Below, one piece after another: positions 1-11,748 of a DNA stretch of 64,000 nucleotides. This stretch comes from Tetrapyrgos nigripes. Taxonomy: Eukaryota > Basidiomycota > Agaricomycetes > Agaricales > Campanellaceae. Every line of letters starts with the position of its first letter. Within the stretch, counting starts at the first letter, position 1. The notes under the pieces were generated by a model. The model saw nothing but the letters and a program-made list of their open reading frames with translations, did no database searches and was not told the origin of the DNA. The stretch lies in assembly GCA_013368315.1 (NCBI GenBank), contig JAACJM010000012.1:434001-498000 (forward strand). Reading direction: 5' to 3'. The position numbers and the translations under genes were made by a program.

Positions 1-708
1 TTGACAATAACCTCGTTTGTCTCTCCTACTTCATCGGCAGCAGCCGAGTCCAGCACCACCGTTGCTCCTTCAGGCAAATCTTTCTTGCAGAACAAACCAG
101 TTTCTGGTGCTGTGTTTGGGATCGTTGGTCTCATTGGGCTTATCCTGATCTTCATCCTCACCACTTGGGGTATCCGAAGAGCGAGGAGAAAGCAGCTAAT
201 GAATGAGGCCATGTCTTTTGATCCAGCTAGTCATGCGTACTCTGACAACATGGAGCAAGGTCTCACCGAGAAGCGTATGAGTTTAGGTTCCACTCATAGC
301 GGCAGTGGTGGTGGTAGCTCGTACGGTCATGGTAACTTCCCTCCAGGTGGTTATTATGGCGCAGCAGCAGCAGCACCCCCACCCATGCCTACTTCGTATG
401 GACGACCAAACTACCTGAATTATGCTCCACCCCAACGATCACCGACCACCGGATCAAATTACAACAATTACAACAATTACGGTGCAGCTGCCGATTTTTC
501 GAAGCAGCTTCCTCAAGTACCTAATGTAGCGTATGATGCTGGCAGAGGCCCGTATCCTCAAATGAACTATGGGCAATCTAGCCCTCCTCCTGCAGAGGCA
601 CGTTCCCAGCCGACTCTCCTTCCTCAAACCTTTGGTGACCATGATGCCGATGAGCGTGCACAAACTTTTGGCAGCAACCTAAAGGTCAATTATTCTGAGC
701 TCTTCTGA
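1..708 (+). CDS. Single-pass membrane protein, Gly/Pro/Tyr-rich tail (5' partial)
   Basis: The reading frame is open from the first base, so the start lies upstream of the window. About 235 residues are visible. A short Ser/Thr-rich stretch leads into one hydrophobic segment (residues about 36-56, GAVFGIVGLIGLILIFIL), followed by a basic stop-transfer RRARRK. The long tail is rich in Gly, Pro, Tyr, Asn and Ser, and the frame ends in TGA at 706-708. This arrangement fits a type I plasma-membrane protein with an extracellular Ser/Thr-rich part and a disordered cytosolic tail, common in basidiomycetes and resembling wall-stress sensors or mucin-like proteins. No catalytic domain is visible, and the function is not known from the sequence. 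Confidence 0.75.
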   Translation: MTITSFVSPTSSAAAESSTTVAPSGKSFLQNKPVSGAVFGIVGLIGLILIFILTTWGIRRARRKQLMNEAMSFDPASHAYSDNMEQGLTEKRMSLGSTHSGSGGGSSYGHGNFPPGGYYGAAAAAPPPMPTSYGRPNYLNYAPPQRSPTTGSNYNNYNNYGAAADFSKQLPQVPNVAYDAGRGPYPQMNYGQSSPPPAEARSQPTLLPQTFGDHDADERAQTFGSNLKVNYSELF

Positions 709-1156
709 TGTGTGGATTACTGATTTTTCCCTTGGTCGTATCTCTGCAAAATTTAGGTTGCTAACGAATAATCATGGAAACCACTTGTCCATCTATCGAT
801 TCGTGATACGTGAAGGGGATCGCACTTACGTTCAGGACCGTTCTCAGCATCGTAACGATCATCATTGTAACGATACCCGTACATGAGCAACCCAAATCAT
901 TGGGACCTTTTCCTTCTTTGCTCTTGCTACACCCGCATTCCTTTCGTTGTATATGAAGCGGACTATTTCTTCTTGTAGCTCATCGCATTGCTTTCCTACC
1001 TTATCCTCGATGGATCTTTAGTCTTAATGCTATGCAGGCTGTATGGACCTGGCGTACCATCCAAAAGAAATTCTAAATGTATTGATAGTTGTTTTTACCC
1101 AGTACAAGAAATCAGTGCATAATCCGCACACCCTGATATAAAGAGTCCCGACTGCC
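709..1156. other. Convergent intergenic region, no gene seen
   Basis: This 448-bp stretch lies between two converging genes and presumably holds their 3' untranslated regions and polyadenylation sites. No open frame with family resemblance and no RNA gene was recognised. Confidence 0.5.
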
Positions 1157-3819
1157 CTATATTTCTAACTCACCATCCTTTCTCGGATCTTTTGGTCCAT
1201 CTTCTTCGGTATTGGGAGTAGGAGCAGTCGGTCCCTTGGTGCGAGTGCCAGTCTCTGACTCGCTTTTAGCATGAGTGTCATGCAATCCCTCCATCGCCTT
1301 CGTTCTGGCTTTCATCCTATGCTCTCTCCTCTCCAAATACCATACCAGCCATGTACACCCCAACGTCGCCACTGAAACACAGATCATCGCAATCATTCCC
1401 TTGTGGAACCTTGGGGCATCAGTAGCTGGGTAGAGCACCAGTGGCCACCAAGCGTTAATCACGTTGTTCCACATGCTGTCGGGTCCGTTTTAGATTTTAA
1501 TGTTGTTTGTTTTGCGGGGAATGAAAGCAAACAGCAATGAGAAAGAGCCACTAGTGTGAGAATAGCGGCGAAATAAACACCCACTTCATAGACGCCAACA
1601 CAATTGCACGCTCTTGATCGTCATCAGCGCAGATTTGGTTAGCCCAGCTACGTGTATGTAGGTCAGCCCATTAGTTCGGAACCGAAAAAATCCGTTCAGA
1701 AAAACCTTGCGGCGGCCTCGAGCGGTGATTCAAGGAGAAACTTACGCGAACGTCGTCGCTTGGCCTGCGTAGGAGGCTCCGGCCAGATCTTGTCATTGAG
1801 AATGACGAGTGATCATACAACCCAGTGGGAGGCGTCAGGGTTTTGATCATTAATGGCATAGTCAAGTCGTGTGGCATCAAGGGTTTGATTTAATGGCAAG
1901 AGTCGAGAGTCGGACCAGAGCAATTTTTACAGACCGCAAACAAAAACAAAAACAATCATCCAAGCCGTTAGTACTTCAAGCCGCTGCTAAAAAAAATCCC
2001 AATGGGAACAGAGTAAAATACCATTCACTCACAATACGCAAAAAACTTGAGTCCTGTTGGGCTGGACCAATCCAATAGACATATCGACGCCACGATACAG
2101 GCGATGGACATGTAAACCAATACAGCCCATCTCTTGTTATTTTTATCCGTCCATATAGCACAAACGAGAGTAGAAACGATAGCAAACGCTGTGACGCCGG
2201 AGGGGTAGTAGTCGATTTGTTCGACGGTGTAGCCTCCGATGGCCTTGAGCCATTGGCCCATCAAGTTGTTGGAACCGAAAGATTCGGTTTCACCGGATAT
2301 GGCGAACTAGGGGTCAACATGAGGAAGCAACGATGATACGAGGATAAACGGAAAGATGAATGAGATGACATGAGATGACGCAAGGCTGGGGACGTACTTA
2401 CTAGCAAACTGCATGCATACCATCTCCATTTGCTTAAAACCCTCTTGGCTACGTTCATGGATAACGGTGTGCGGGTGACTTGGATGTCATCTTGCAGGCG
2501 CTCAGAAGCAAGAAGGCGTTCCTAATAGAGGATATGAGCTGAGCCATTGAACGGCGTATGACGGTATATGGTGAGAGACAGAGCTGTAAGCAGGCCGCAC
2601 CTGCTCAGTAAGATAGAAAGCTTTCGTTGTAGCCGGAAGATCGGGAAATAGGAAGAGTCCGTATAAAGCTATGGGGAGGGTTATGACTCCGTCTATAATA
2701 AATCTATAAACGCCTTTAATCAGCGGACTTAATGCGAGGGTGAGTGGGCAGCTTACAACCAACGCCATCCACTACGGCCTGCGTGTCAAGAGTACAGTAA
2801 CTTATAAGCTTTGAGCCTAGAGTCAGTCTGGGATAGACTAGCCTGCATGACCATTGAGGTTGCTGATTATCCGATAATCCGTCGGTGTCGGTCACCAAGA
2901 TGGATGACACAGGTAAATACATACCTGTAAATCGCCGCTTGCAGAACACCTGAGAATCTGGACGAAACATGACGTAAATGTCAGAAACACAGAAGATCTG
3001 GAGAATGTAACTCACAAGGTACCGACGAGGCCTGAACTGGTAAACACAGCTGACCTGACACCCAGCTCTCTTGGTTTGTACCAAGAACCAAGAATATAGT
3101 GTGAACCGACAAACGTCGACGATTCCGCCATCCCTTGCAAGAAACGGATGACAAAGAGCTGAGATACTATATCAATTACCCGGTACCGGCTCTAAATGAT
3201 GCAAGAGTTGATCTAACCTGTTGAACATTCTGGACCGCACTGGTACTTAACGGAGGGGGTCATTGTAATCGGGGGGCAAAGCGGAGGCAATGAACATACG
3301 AGAAAGTCAGGATCCCCCAGACAACTTGCATGAGAGGAAGCCAAATTCGCGGTGGGACAATCTGTAGCATCAGGTTATCTTGAGAATGGAAGTTGATGAG
3401 CTTGTGCAAGCTGTATTCGAGAGCAGTTCATACTCGGAATCATCCCGACAATATATCCTATTGTGAAGATGGATAAGGTTTTCTGGAAGGAATTGAGACG
3501 GCCGTCACAAACAAAGACTGGGTACTACAGACGTTGAAGTCGGTGCCTTTCATATTGAGCTCTTCGTTTAGCCCAGAGACATAAGCATTTGAGATGTTTG
3601 AACGATCTAGGTCTGATGGCGCAGCTGCAGACGATGAGACGGGGAATGAATCAGGAGAAATTACAGTTTGTAAAGTACTGGGGAGAGATGAGACGGAAAA
3701 CCTAGTGAAGAAAAGACACCTACCATAAGACAGCAATACGAGAGAATGAAGAAATCTATCTTGTACAGCAGACGAGTCTCCGGAGAGGAGTGTGGACGGA
3801 GGATGTTGGGCAAGTTCAT
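1157..3819 (-). CDS. MFS permease, TNA1/FEN2/Liz1-like (anion:cation symporter family)
   Basis: Predicted plasma-membrane importer of an organic anion or vitamin such as nicotinate or pantothenate. Splicing at least ten short introns gives a coherent protein. The N-terminus ends YKIDFFILSYCCLM, then YFTNYLDRSNISNAYVSG (the family's first-helix DRSN signature), FTIGYIVGMIPS, WLPLMQVVWGILTF, RFLQGMAESSTFVGSHYILG, GRSGWRWLFIIDGVITLP, LFLFPDLPATTKAFYLT and finally MWNNVINAWWPLVLYPATD with a charged cytosolic tail. About 12 helices are expected. The start at 3819 is the ATG in frame with this N-terminus. One intron appears to use a GC donor (2842). Another, near 1790-2028, is about 235 nt, far longer than the rest. 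The gene is divergent from the YTP1-like gene 171 bp away. Substrate specificity cannot be read from sequence. Confidence 0.85.
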
Positions 3820-3990
3820 GCCGCGGTTAGTTTGGTGCCGTAATAATGGATGAGTTCAAATTGCGGCTTACATATCGATTATAAATTGAATTTGACTCAC
3901 ACCAGAAATGCGATCTCGGAGTCCGGACGAACATTTAAAGGGAGGATGGACCTCTAGTAATTCTTCCTTGGCCCCCTCAATCCAGCAAGG

Positions 3991-6146
3991 ATGCGACGTT
4001 CCTCTGTTCTCCTCCTCTTCTCAGCCCTGCATGTTGCCGTCGCCCAACACGCACATCATCATGGCGCACCTCTCACCGAACTTAATGAAACAGAGGTCAC
4101 AATGTATCATGCACCGATACCCGAGTCGTATTTCACTCTCGACTTTGATTATCCAGAAACGGCTACTCAGAGACGTCCGGGCTTGATGATGACGCACGCA
4201 GTGCTGATGTCTTTAGCATTTTTTGTGGCTTTGCCCGCTGGTGAGTCTCCTTCGGATCCCATTAGACGCATGCTGACGCGTTATTAGGCATCGCAATGCG
4301 TACTGTCAAACATCCTTGGCATAAGCTCACGACCGTCGCATTCTACGTCTTGTGTGTATTGGGATTAGCTGCGAATTCGCTCTACAAAAAGTATAGTCCA
4401 GACGATATGTGAGCAGCCCGATCCACGTCCCGATATGGTAATCTTATTCCTTTTTCTCATATAGGTACCAGGGTGAGTAAGCAGTCTATATGGCCAACGC
4501 CAGTTCTCATTCTCTCGACTAGGCCAACTCCACTCGTTGCAAGGATATTGGATCCTACTCTTCGCGGTGGCACTTACCACCGTCGATTTACTCAGCATTT
4601 TCCGTCGGGTTTTCCATTTCTTTAGAGCCGGCGAAAAATTCCATGCCAGAACGTTCTGGAACAATGTTATTCTGGGCCAAGATGGTTCCACGGGACTTGA
4701 ACCCGAGTACGCTGGCTTGGTAACTGACGAGCCCGAAGATCTCGAAGAACTGAAGACGCCCATTTCACCCCCTCCTCACAAGCGGGTGCATTATCAAAAC
4801 ACCGACGATGATGAGACTGCTCAATGGGCAAATGATGTCCGTCGCCACCGTCGTCACTTCTCCCAATCCGGAGCTTCTGAAACCACTGTGTGTGGCACTC
4901 GGTCATCTTCCTTCGATGATACACTCCATGTTGTCGACCATCCTAAAGTCCCTCTGATTCAACGTATTGCGACCGGAATTTTTGCTGTCTTAGAGCGCCT
5001 CCTGGTTTTCGGTGGCTACTTCCAAGTTATCACAGGTATCGTTGTCTACACTGGTGCGTCATCTCACGGCCGTTTGCCTGCTTCTTTTCCCATTGATGGA
5101 GATCATATAGGTGGCTGCAGAGAGAATTACAACAACGGATGCCTGGCACATCTCATCAAAGGCGGAATCTTCTTTTGCTATGGACTCGTCAGCTTTGCCC
5201 GTTATCTTGGTTCCTTTTCTGAACTCGGATGGGCTTGGAACAGAGCCCCAGGTGTCAACTATCCAAGTGCCGAGTTTGTCGAGTCTCTTGTCATCTTCTT
5301 GTATGGGATAAGCAACACTTGGATGGAGAGGTTTGGAGCTCATCCTGGTGACTCATTCACTACAAAGCAAATCGAACACATTGGCATTGCCGTGAGTATG
5401 ACTCGTTCGGTCCCGGAGTTTTTTCTTACTAAATGCAATTGCGCTATCCATAGGTCATGTTCTGGTTTGCGGGTCTACTAGGAATGGCAATTGAGTCGAA
5501 GCGCGTTCGACGGTGGCTAGCTGCTTCATCTATAGCTGCTTCTGGCTTTTCCTTGAGACGTTCTGATCAAACGGTGGCCGAGCCCCCAAGTTATGCTGCT
5601 TCTTTCAACCCTTTCCCAGCTCTTGTCATCGGTATCACTGGTGCAGCTATGGCTGCACACGAGCAGACGTACATGTTCCAGGTTCAAATCCACGAACTTT
5701 GGGGGAATCTCCTAGTGGCCTGGTCCGTCTTGAGATGTCTCACCTACTTTTATCTATGGCTTGGACCACCCCGTTCTATACTACCTTCCAGGCCACCGAC
5801 TGAGGCTCTCGGAAGTTTCTTCTTAGCATGTGGTACGTTTTTCCTTGACCATCTGCTTACAACTTTTATCATTGATGGATGTCATACAGGCGGACTTGCA
5901 TTCCAATTTTCCACCGAAGAATTGACAATTGCAGCCATGAGGAGAGGGCGTGATGGTAAGTCCGTCAGAATGCAATCACCTCTTTTCACTAATATCTAAA
6001 TATATCATTTAGATGTTATGATGTTCACCTGCGTCGGTGTTGCTATCACCTGCTTTTGTCTCTGCTGGTCGGTTTGTGTTGTTGGATTCAAAGGATACCT
6101 CAGGTCGAGGCTCAATCCTCGGGTTTCGTATCACAGCTCAGCATGA
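3991..6146 (+). CDS. YTP1-like multi-pass membrane protein (DUF2427 + Ytp1 domains)
   Basis: A signal peptide (RRSSVLLLFSALHVAVAQ) is followed by a His-rich HAHHHG stretch, the DUF2427 helix region (PGLMMTHAVLMSLAFFVALP) and the Ytp1 C-terminal domain (ILLFAVALTTVDLLSIFRRV, GGIFFCYGLVSFARYLG, WMERFG). Many helices are predicted. The yeast homologue is a membrane protein of unclear biochemical role, so no reaction is assigned. At least six introns are needed. One exon is only 8 nt (4465-4472) and joins ...PDD to MYQGQLHSLQG. The last exon (about 6013-6146) encodes a final helix and ends ...SYHSSA. That exon and its 3' flank are duplicated immediately downstream, with a stop codon in the copy. 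A cytosolic insert of about 100 residues follows the loop after 4700. Confidence 0.85.
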
Positions 6147-6505
6147 GTACGAGCTCGGAATTTCGCAAATTCCTTTCTTGCTTTGATTGAGTGTTTGATC
6201 TTCATTTTCTTTGCACCCTTGTTGTAATCGCTGTTGCTCTTCTGCCACCGCTCCTGCTGTTGTTTGTTCTTCATCTCATCGGTGTTGCTATCACCTGCTT
6301 TTGTCTTTGCTAGACGGTTCGTGTTGTTGGATTCAAAGGATACCTCAGGTCGAGGCTCAGCCCTCGGATTTCGTATGACAGCTCGGCATGAGTACGAATT
6401 CGGAATGTTATTCTTTCGCAAATTCCTTTCTTGCTTAGATTCTTTGCACCTTGTTGGAATCCCTGTTCCTGTTTTGCCACCGCTCCTGTTGTTTGTTCTT
6501 CATCT
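6034..6505 (+). repeat. Tandem duplication of the YTP1-like terminal exon and 3' flank
   Basis: Two head-to-tail copies are visible: unit 1 at 6034-6278 and unit 2 at 6279 to about 6505. Both begin TCGGTGTTGCTATCACC and run through the terminal-exon sequence, the stop codon, and 3' sequence ending in TTTGTTCTTCATCT. In unit 2 the codon TGG (in TGCTGGTCGG) is TAG (TGCTAGACGG), so it could not supply the full C-terminal helix. Unit 2 also has small insertions and deletions. The real gene stops in unit 1. Confidence 0.85.
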
Positions 6506-6893
6506 TACCGCTTACTTCAATAATCTCGTAAGTTATCTCTACATCTATGCTACGTTTCCTCGTCATTTGGTTAGACCTTTTCGTTTTGTTCGCTGCATTG
6601 TGTTTTTAAGCCTGTTTCTCCCCGTTGTATCAATTGTTTCAGCTTCTCGTTTCATTTGCTCGTTTGCAACTACGTATTTTTACCACTACTTTCTTCACGG
6701 ATCATGTCCTTAGGTACCTTGTCCCTGCTTTGCCAGAATGCATGGGGGAAAAATGAATGCCTATTCAACGTAACATCTTTTGGGGGACCTATGATAATGA
6801 AGCTGTCACGGAGATGACAGGACAAGAGCTTGCCAGATCAAAAAAATATAATTTGGTTTTGTTCACCACGCAGTGAGGTATTCATAACGTCGC
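6506..6893. other. Convergent intergenic region, no gene seen
   Basis: T-rich sequence between the duplicated YTP1 tail and the COQ2 stop codon. It probably contains polyadenylation sites for both genes. No coding signal was recognised. Confidence 0.45.
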
Positions 6894-8322
6894 CTATCCA
6901 GACATAGACAAGAGAAGCAAGACATAATCTGCAGTGGCTCCCATCCAGATCCAAAACCCTGACCAGCCGCAGTCAACGAAACCCTTCCAGCAGCTTTCCC
7001 GTATGTCGAAATCTGTTCTATATACTATCCTAGCGAGCTGCGCTGCTGCGAGACCAACCCCCACATAAAAAGGTGCCCCGTGTCCATTAAGCACACCCGC
7101 CGCAGCAATGAGCGAGATAGTAGATGCAGAGAGGCCTGTTAGTATATGTCGTGTCTGAGATCCGAATAAGAGTGCTGTTGAGCGTATTCCCACTGTGACG
7201 TCGTCCTTTTTGTCCTGTATACCAGCCAGCCGAAGCCAAGTACAAAGGAAAGATAGAAACGTGAGTCAAAACCTTAGCTGTGCTATGATCGCATGACCTG
7301 GTACGAACCTGATGGGCATAGATGCTGTCGTATACCAGTGTCCAACAGATGCCTCCTGCGTATAGGGGTAGGCAAACAGACCAGTTGACAGCGCCTGTGA
7401 CCGCAGACCAACCAAGGAGGGCACCCCAATTGAATGCGAGGCCTGTTTGTACATCAATGATGAGAAAGAAGGTTTTAGTTAGCACTGCCGTTTTAGACTT
7501 GTATGATATCGAATACGTACCCAGGACAGCCTGAGGCCAGTGCGTTATACGCTTCATGAAGGGGTATAGAGTGACCACAGACAGGGAAGACGCGCCGAGA
7601 ATGATACTGATGCGACGATGCATAGGAAGGAGTCATCAGAATGAAGCTTTGAGGTAAAGCTGTAAAACCCACCTATACCAATTCAACTGCAGTAACACTC
7701 CCAAACCTGCGGTGAGCTGTGCCCCGAGGAAGACAACTGCCTGGGTTTGAGTAATATCTCCCCTCGCTAGAGGTCGTTCTCGCGTTCTTTCTTGAACAGC
7801 ATCTCAGTTGAGTACACAGGTGTTCGTGAAATCTCATCTCTCACCAACAGCTTTATCTAGACGTTGATCCCACATGTCATTGATAGTGCAGCCTGCACCT
7901 CGCATGATGACCGCTCCAAGCCCAAAAAGACTGATGTAGGTCAGAGGAGTGGTGAAAGGAACGTGTAGCGCGTAAGACGCCATAGTAATAGACCAAGCTA
8001 GGAAGGTACGTATTATGGAGATGTTCTTCGGAACGCAAGCGTAGTTTTACGGACCACAGGGATAGAATAGTAGCATCGTGCCAATTGGCTTGTCTAATCG
8101 CATCAAGTGAGCATACGGCCGAGCTTTTGCAGGAAGACGATCGACCCATGTGAGACTAGGGCGGACGACATTAGTGGGTTGACTGGTTGACGACGCGTAG
8201 GAAACACGAATGTTAGAAATCCCAATGGGTTTCTTGTAATGCCAGTTGGAAGAGAGAGCGAACGAGCTAGGACGCAACGCAGCAGCGCGGAACGCGCACC
8301 GTGTCGACCATCGGAGAATCAT
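6894..8322 (-). CDS. COQ2: 4-hydroxybenzoate polyprenyltransferase, mitochondrial
   Basis: Attaches the polyprenyl tail to 4-hydroxybenzoate in ubiquinone synthesis, in the mitochondrial inner membrane. The N-terminus ([17 protein letters not shown]) is a basic presequence. The mature part starts [22 protein letters not shown], typical of the UbiA/COQ2 family. The first Asp-rich motif is visible as [15 protein letters not shown] and the second as [13 protein letters not shown], which bind Mg2+ and prenyl diphosphate. The C-terminal helices end [14 protein letters not shown]. About six short introns are needed. The start is the ATG at 8322, because the longer frame upstream has only a TTG. Length fits the family at about 370 residues. 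Its 5' end lies 225 bp from the RhoGDI stop, on the same strand. Confidence 0.93.
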
Positions 8323-8547
8323 AAAAAGTGAACGGACACGTGCTTGCAAGGACTTATGTTACATATTTAATTTTTTACGCGTACTTCAGCTACCATAAGA
8401 CACCCAAAAAACTTCCTACAGTCTACATCAATAAGTACTCGATGCTGATTCTGAATTCCGATAAACATGAAGAATATGAAAAAAAAAGCAGTATAAATTT
8501 GCCGATGCCAATGATGTTACAAAAAATGGTGAAATGCTTCTGTCCCT

Positions 8548-9534
8548 TTACCACTCCTTAGCCAACTTGAAAACCCACTCAAAGTCTAAGAAAGATGTAT
8601 GGGTGAGAAAGTAAGACAACAAGAACATGGACATACCAGCATAAATGTTCCCGTCATCATCAATAACACGGCTCTTTACAGTGTAGTTGCCCGACCGCGC
8701 CAGCATACCAGAAGGCGACTCTTCTGGGTCGAAATTCTTGAAATAAGCCTCGCCTTTCGGGTGAGGGCCATATGAACCAAGCATTTGCTCCAACTTATCG
8801 ACTGGAAGTGAACAGTTGAGCATAGTGTATGGCTAAATTAAAACACAGCAGTCCCACCTTTAAGGCCAGCACGTTTAACGACCTGAATATAACGAACACC
8901 CTATTTGATACCTATCAGTATACTGAAGAAGACAGTCATGCGAAGGAGTATACCGAGATGATAGAGTGGTTGACTTTGAAGGTTATCCGCACGCTACGAG
9001 CATGGTCAATTAGCACGGTAGCAACCGTCCTGGCTAAGCAACGCACTTGTATTCCACGCCTTCCTTGATAATGATGGGGTTCTTCTTCGTGTCCTCGAGT
9101 TGGGCGGCGTTATTAACGTCAAGTACAATCGACTTGCCTGCAGGCATGGTGGCCGACATGAGCTCCAAGGTGAGGACGGTGACCTGTAGGAAGAGGTAAG
9201 ATCAAAGCGACGTTCCTGGACGTATACGACTAAACTGACCTTGGGACCTGACCCAGCAGTCGAAGCACCTGCAGTAATACCCAAGGATTCCTTCCATTTG
9301 GTTAAACTGGGATCACCCTCGTCAAGCTTCTGATATTCTTGGAGGGTCTTGGCAGCACTCGGATTATAGCCTACAGCAGAAACCCAAGTTTATCAGAGGC
9401 GCATGAGTCAGGGGGGCGACTCGAGGTATACCTGGCGTGTTGGTGGGCCTGAGATCTTCGTGATCCTCATCATGCTGAAGAGATTCATGTTAGAGGATGT
9501 CGGATAACAAAGGTGCGATACTCACAGAAGACAT
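8548..9534 (-). CDS. RDI1: Rho GDP-dissociation inhibitor
   Basis: Cytosolic chaperone that extracts prenylated Rho/Cdc42/Rac GTPases from membranes. The first exon is 9 nt (ATG TCT TCT, 9534-9526), followed by HDEDHEDLRPTNTPGYNPSA, the flexible N-terminal arm. Then come LDEGDPSLTKWKESLG, TVLTLELMSA and the immunoglobulin-like prenyl-binding domain with SGMLARSGNYTVKSRVIDDD. The C-terminus LDFEWVFKLAKEW matches the family ending. Four or five introns of about 50 nt are needed. Length after splicing is about 200 residues, as expected. Confidence 0.92.
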
Positions 9535-9880
9535 GGCAAATGAAGATTGGGGGACGATGTGAGGGTGTTGAAGGTTGATCGATACAACTTGTATTGACCG
9601 TCTGACTTTTTTGCCCCTTTTGTAAATAAAAAAATCTCGACGTCGACTGGCACACTGCTTCGACTCGAAATGATTCCCATTGGTGCAATAAAAGCTATAT
9701 ACATTGATACTGGTAGTGTACTGGCAGGAGTGAATAATCCTGCGCCATAATCTTTAACATCCTGATATTAAAAGTACGATAGATCAGCGAATTCGCGCTG
9801 TAGCAAAATTTCCGAGCGTTCATAATCGCTCTGCTAAGAAGATGCAACAATAAAACAAGAGCGCGTTATGCTCTTATAGG
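9535..9880. other. Intergenic, RDI1 upstream region
   Basis: A 346-bp stretch between the RhoGDI start and the stop of the CCCH gene, both on the minus strand. It should hold the RDI1 promoter and the 3' UTR of the neighbour. No distinct motif or gene was recognised. Confidence 0.45.
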
Positions 9881-11748
9881 TCATGCCCAGTCGCGCACGG
9901 TCGAGTCGTGCATACCCTCTCCCCTGAACCAGCATTTGCCCTAAAAGATGATAGTCAGTCGACATTCTCGCAACAGGAAGAAATTTCCTCAACATTGGCG
10001 GCATGGGGGCAGTCGCGCCCATTAGGGCAGGTATGTCCCCAGCAGCACCGTTCTCCAAACGGGCAGGGTAAGCCTCTCTTGATCCAATTACAGGGAGCTT
10101 TCTTGGCGCTGATCGCCAGCGAGACAAGCTGGTCTGAGTTGAGAACATAATCATGCGAATACCTGCAAGTCCCTATCTACAGGATTCACTTAGTAGGCAG
10201 CATATCAAAGTATTCAGTTACAAACCTCTTTGGAGCAGCTTGCCATAAGATAATACTCGTTGCCTGCTAATCCTTCAGTGACGATACCTGGGCGTGAGGA
10301 AACAAAACTCACAGGGAGGAGGACGGTCTGTAAAAACTGACCAGTCATCGTGGCGAACCGATATGTAAGGTACAAAATACTCACGTTTGTGCAGCGGCTA
10401 GACGTATCATCTATCAGCAACAAGTCGTATTCAATCTCAAGGTCAATCACCCACCAAATTTGCATCAACGAGTTGACGACCTCCACGAGCAGGAGACTGT
10501 GGGCTGATCAGTCCTGCATTAACCGTAACAGTGTTGGAAGAGCCCACAGGAATTGACGATCGGTTCGCGACACTAGGAAGATTCTGAAGTGCAACAAGTC
10601 CTTCAGTAGTCAAAGAAAGTATATTATGTGGTGCCAGCGATTCTTCGCCAGGGCCATGGAGAGTGATGAGCTTGCCGAGGAGTCCCTCAGCCTGCAGGGT
10701 GTCGTAAGTCTGGAGGTACTTCATATTATGACAGCCTGTAGAAGCCTTTGAGATGATGCTGACTGAGTATATAGGTCTGGGCATTTACCGGCAAGGATGA
10801 CTCGAAGAGTTTGGCTAAAACGAATAAAAGTTTGCAGATATTCTGAAGAAATGTGTATGAGTGGCGTGGCATTTACAAGGACTTCGATGAGGGCTTACCA
10901 TCAATCTTGACATCAGTTTTTTCACGCCCTCCTACATCCACCGTCGTAAATCGAGGTGATGTCTGCGTAAATCCCTACAGATGTGGTCGATCTTTAGTGG
11001 CTTCGGAAATCATGAAAACCACTCACAGCTAAGAATGAATCTAATTTGTCCAAGGTACAAACACGTTTGTTTGCAATAGTGTTCATGAGTTCGCCCTTTT
11101 TGAAATACAAAGTGACCCAGAGAGATACATGTCCAAAGACGTTGGGCATTCCGACTTCGGTGAAAAAATCCTCCAGTGTTCTAGTGATAAGCTGACCGGC
11201 TGACCGGCCGCCTGTGTAACCTTGCTGTATGAGATGTGGTTTGAAGAAAATCTCTTCGCCGTTGATGATGCATAAAATAAGAGGACGCTGATGAGAAGGT
11301 AAGATATCGGGGGGAGGGGAAGGTTGGGAGATACCCACATTTCCATTGGTGTGATCAGGAGTCGATATCTGCCTAGAGAAGTTTACAACCCGAGCTTGTT
11401 CTTCGATGGTTCGTCTATCCGAAGTGTCGACCAAGACCGAGTGGGCGCGCCTATATATATCGAGTTCCTGCTCTAGCTCTACGAGGCCGTCAGAAAGTTG
11501 AGACAAATCGGGCTAAAGACGGACCTGCCACGCGAACTTCGTAGTTCAAATTTTGGGTCAGAATCAATCTAGAGAGATCTAGTAAGACAATACGGTCAGT
11601 TTGCTTGCAAGTTGTATGTCAGTGGCGACGGACGAATGAGTCTACTGAGAGCTTCATCCCTGTAGGATATCGTGAGGATCCTAACGCAGATCTAGAGAAA
11701 TGACGCTCACCAGTTCTCTGCGATAGAACCCACATGCGAGGTAGCCAT
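9881..11748 (-). CDS. DUF7923 domain protein with C-terminal tandem CCCH zinc fingers
   Basis: An N-terminal coiled-coil-like part (LSQLSDGLVELEQELDIYRR) precedes a DUF7923 domain with hallmark segments RPLILCIINGEEIFFK, HVSLWVTLYFKKGELM, CTLDKLDSFLAVSGF, FTTVDVGGREKTDVKI and NMKYLQTYDTLQAEGLLGKL. The C-terminus carries CCCH-type fingers: EYYLMASCSKE joined across an intron to IGTCRYSHDYVL, then KKAPCNWIKRGLPCPFGERCCWGHTCPNGRDCPHA. A last intron (donor GTTGAG near 9994, acceptor TTTTAG) gives the expected ending GKCWFRGEGMH. Without that intron the frame stops at 9955. The family is expanded in mushroom-forming fungi. The fingers suggest RNA binding, but the function is unknown. The start at 11748 gives MATSHVGSIAENW, and the three short exons that follow are uncertain. 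Confidence 0.8.

Noticed and set aside
4690..4716. tRNA T-arm-like sequence on the minus strand (GGGTTCAAGTCCC)
   Set aside because: No acceptor, D or anticodon arm around it. It lies inside the YTP1-like coding exon (GSTGLEPEYAG).
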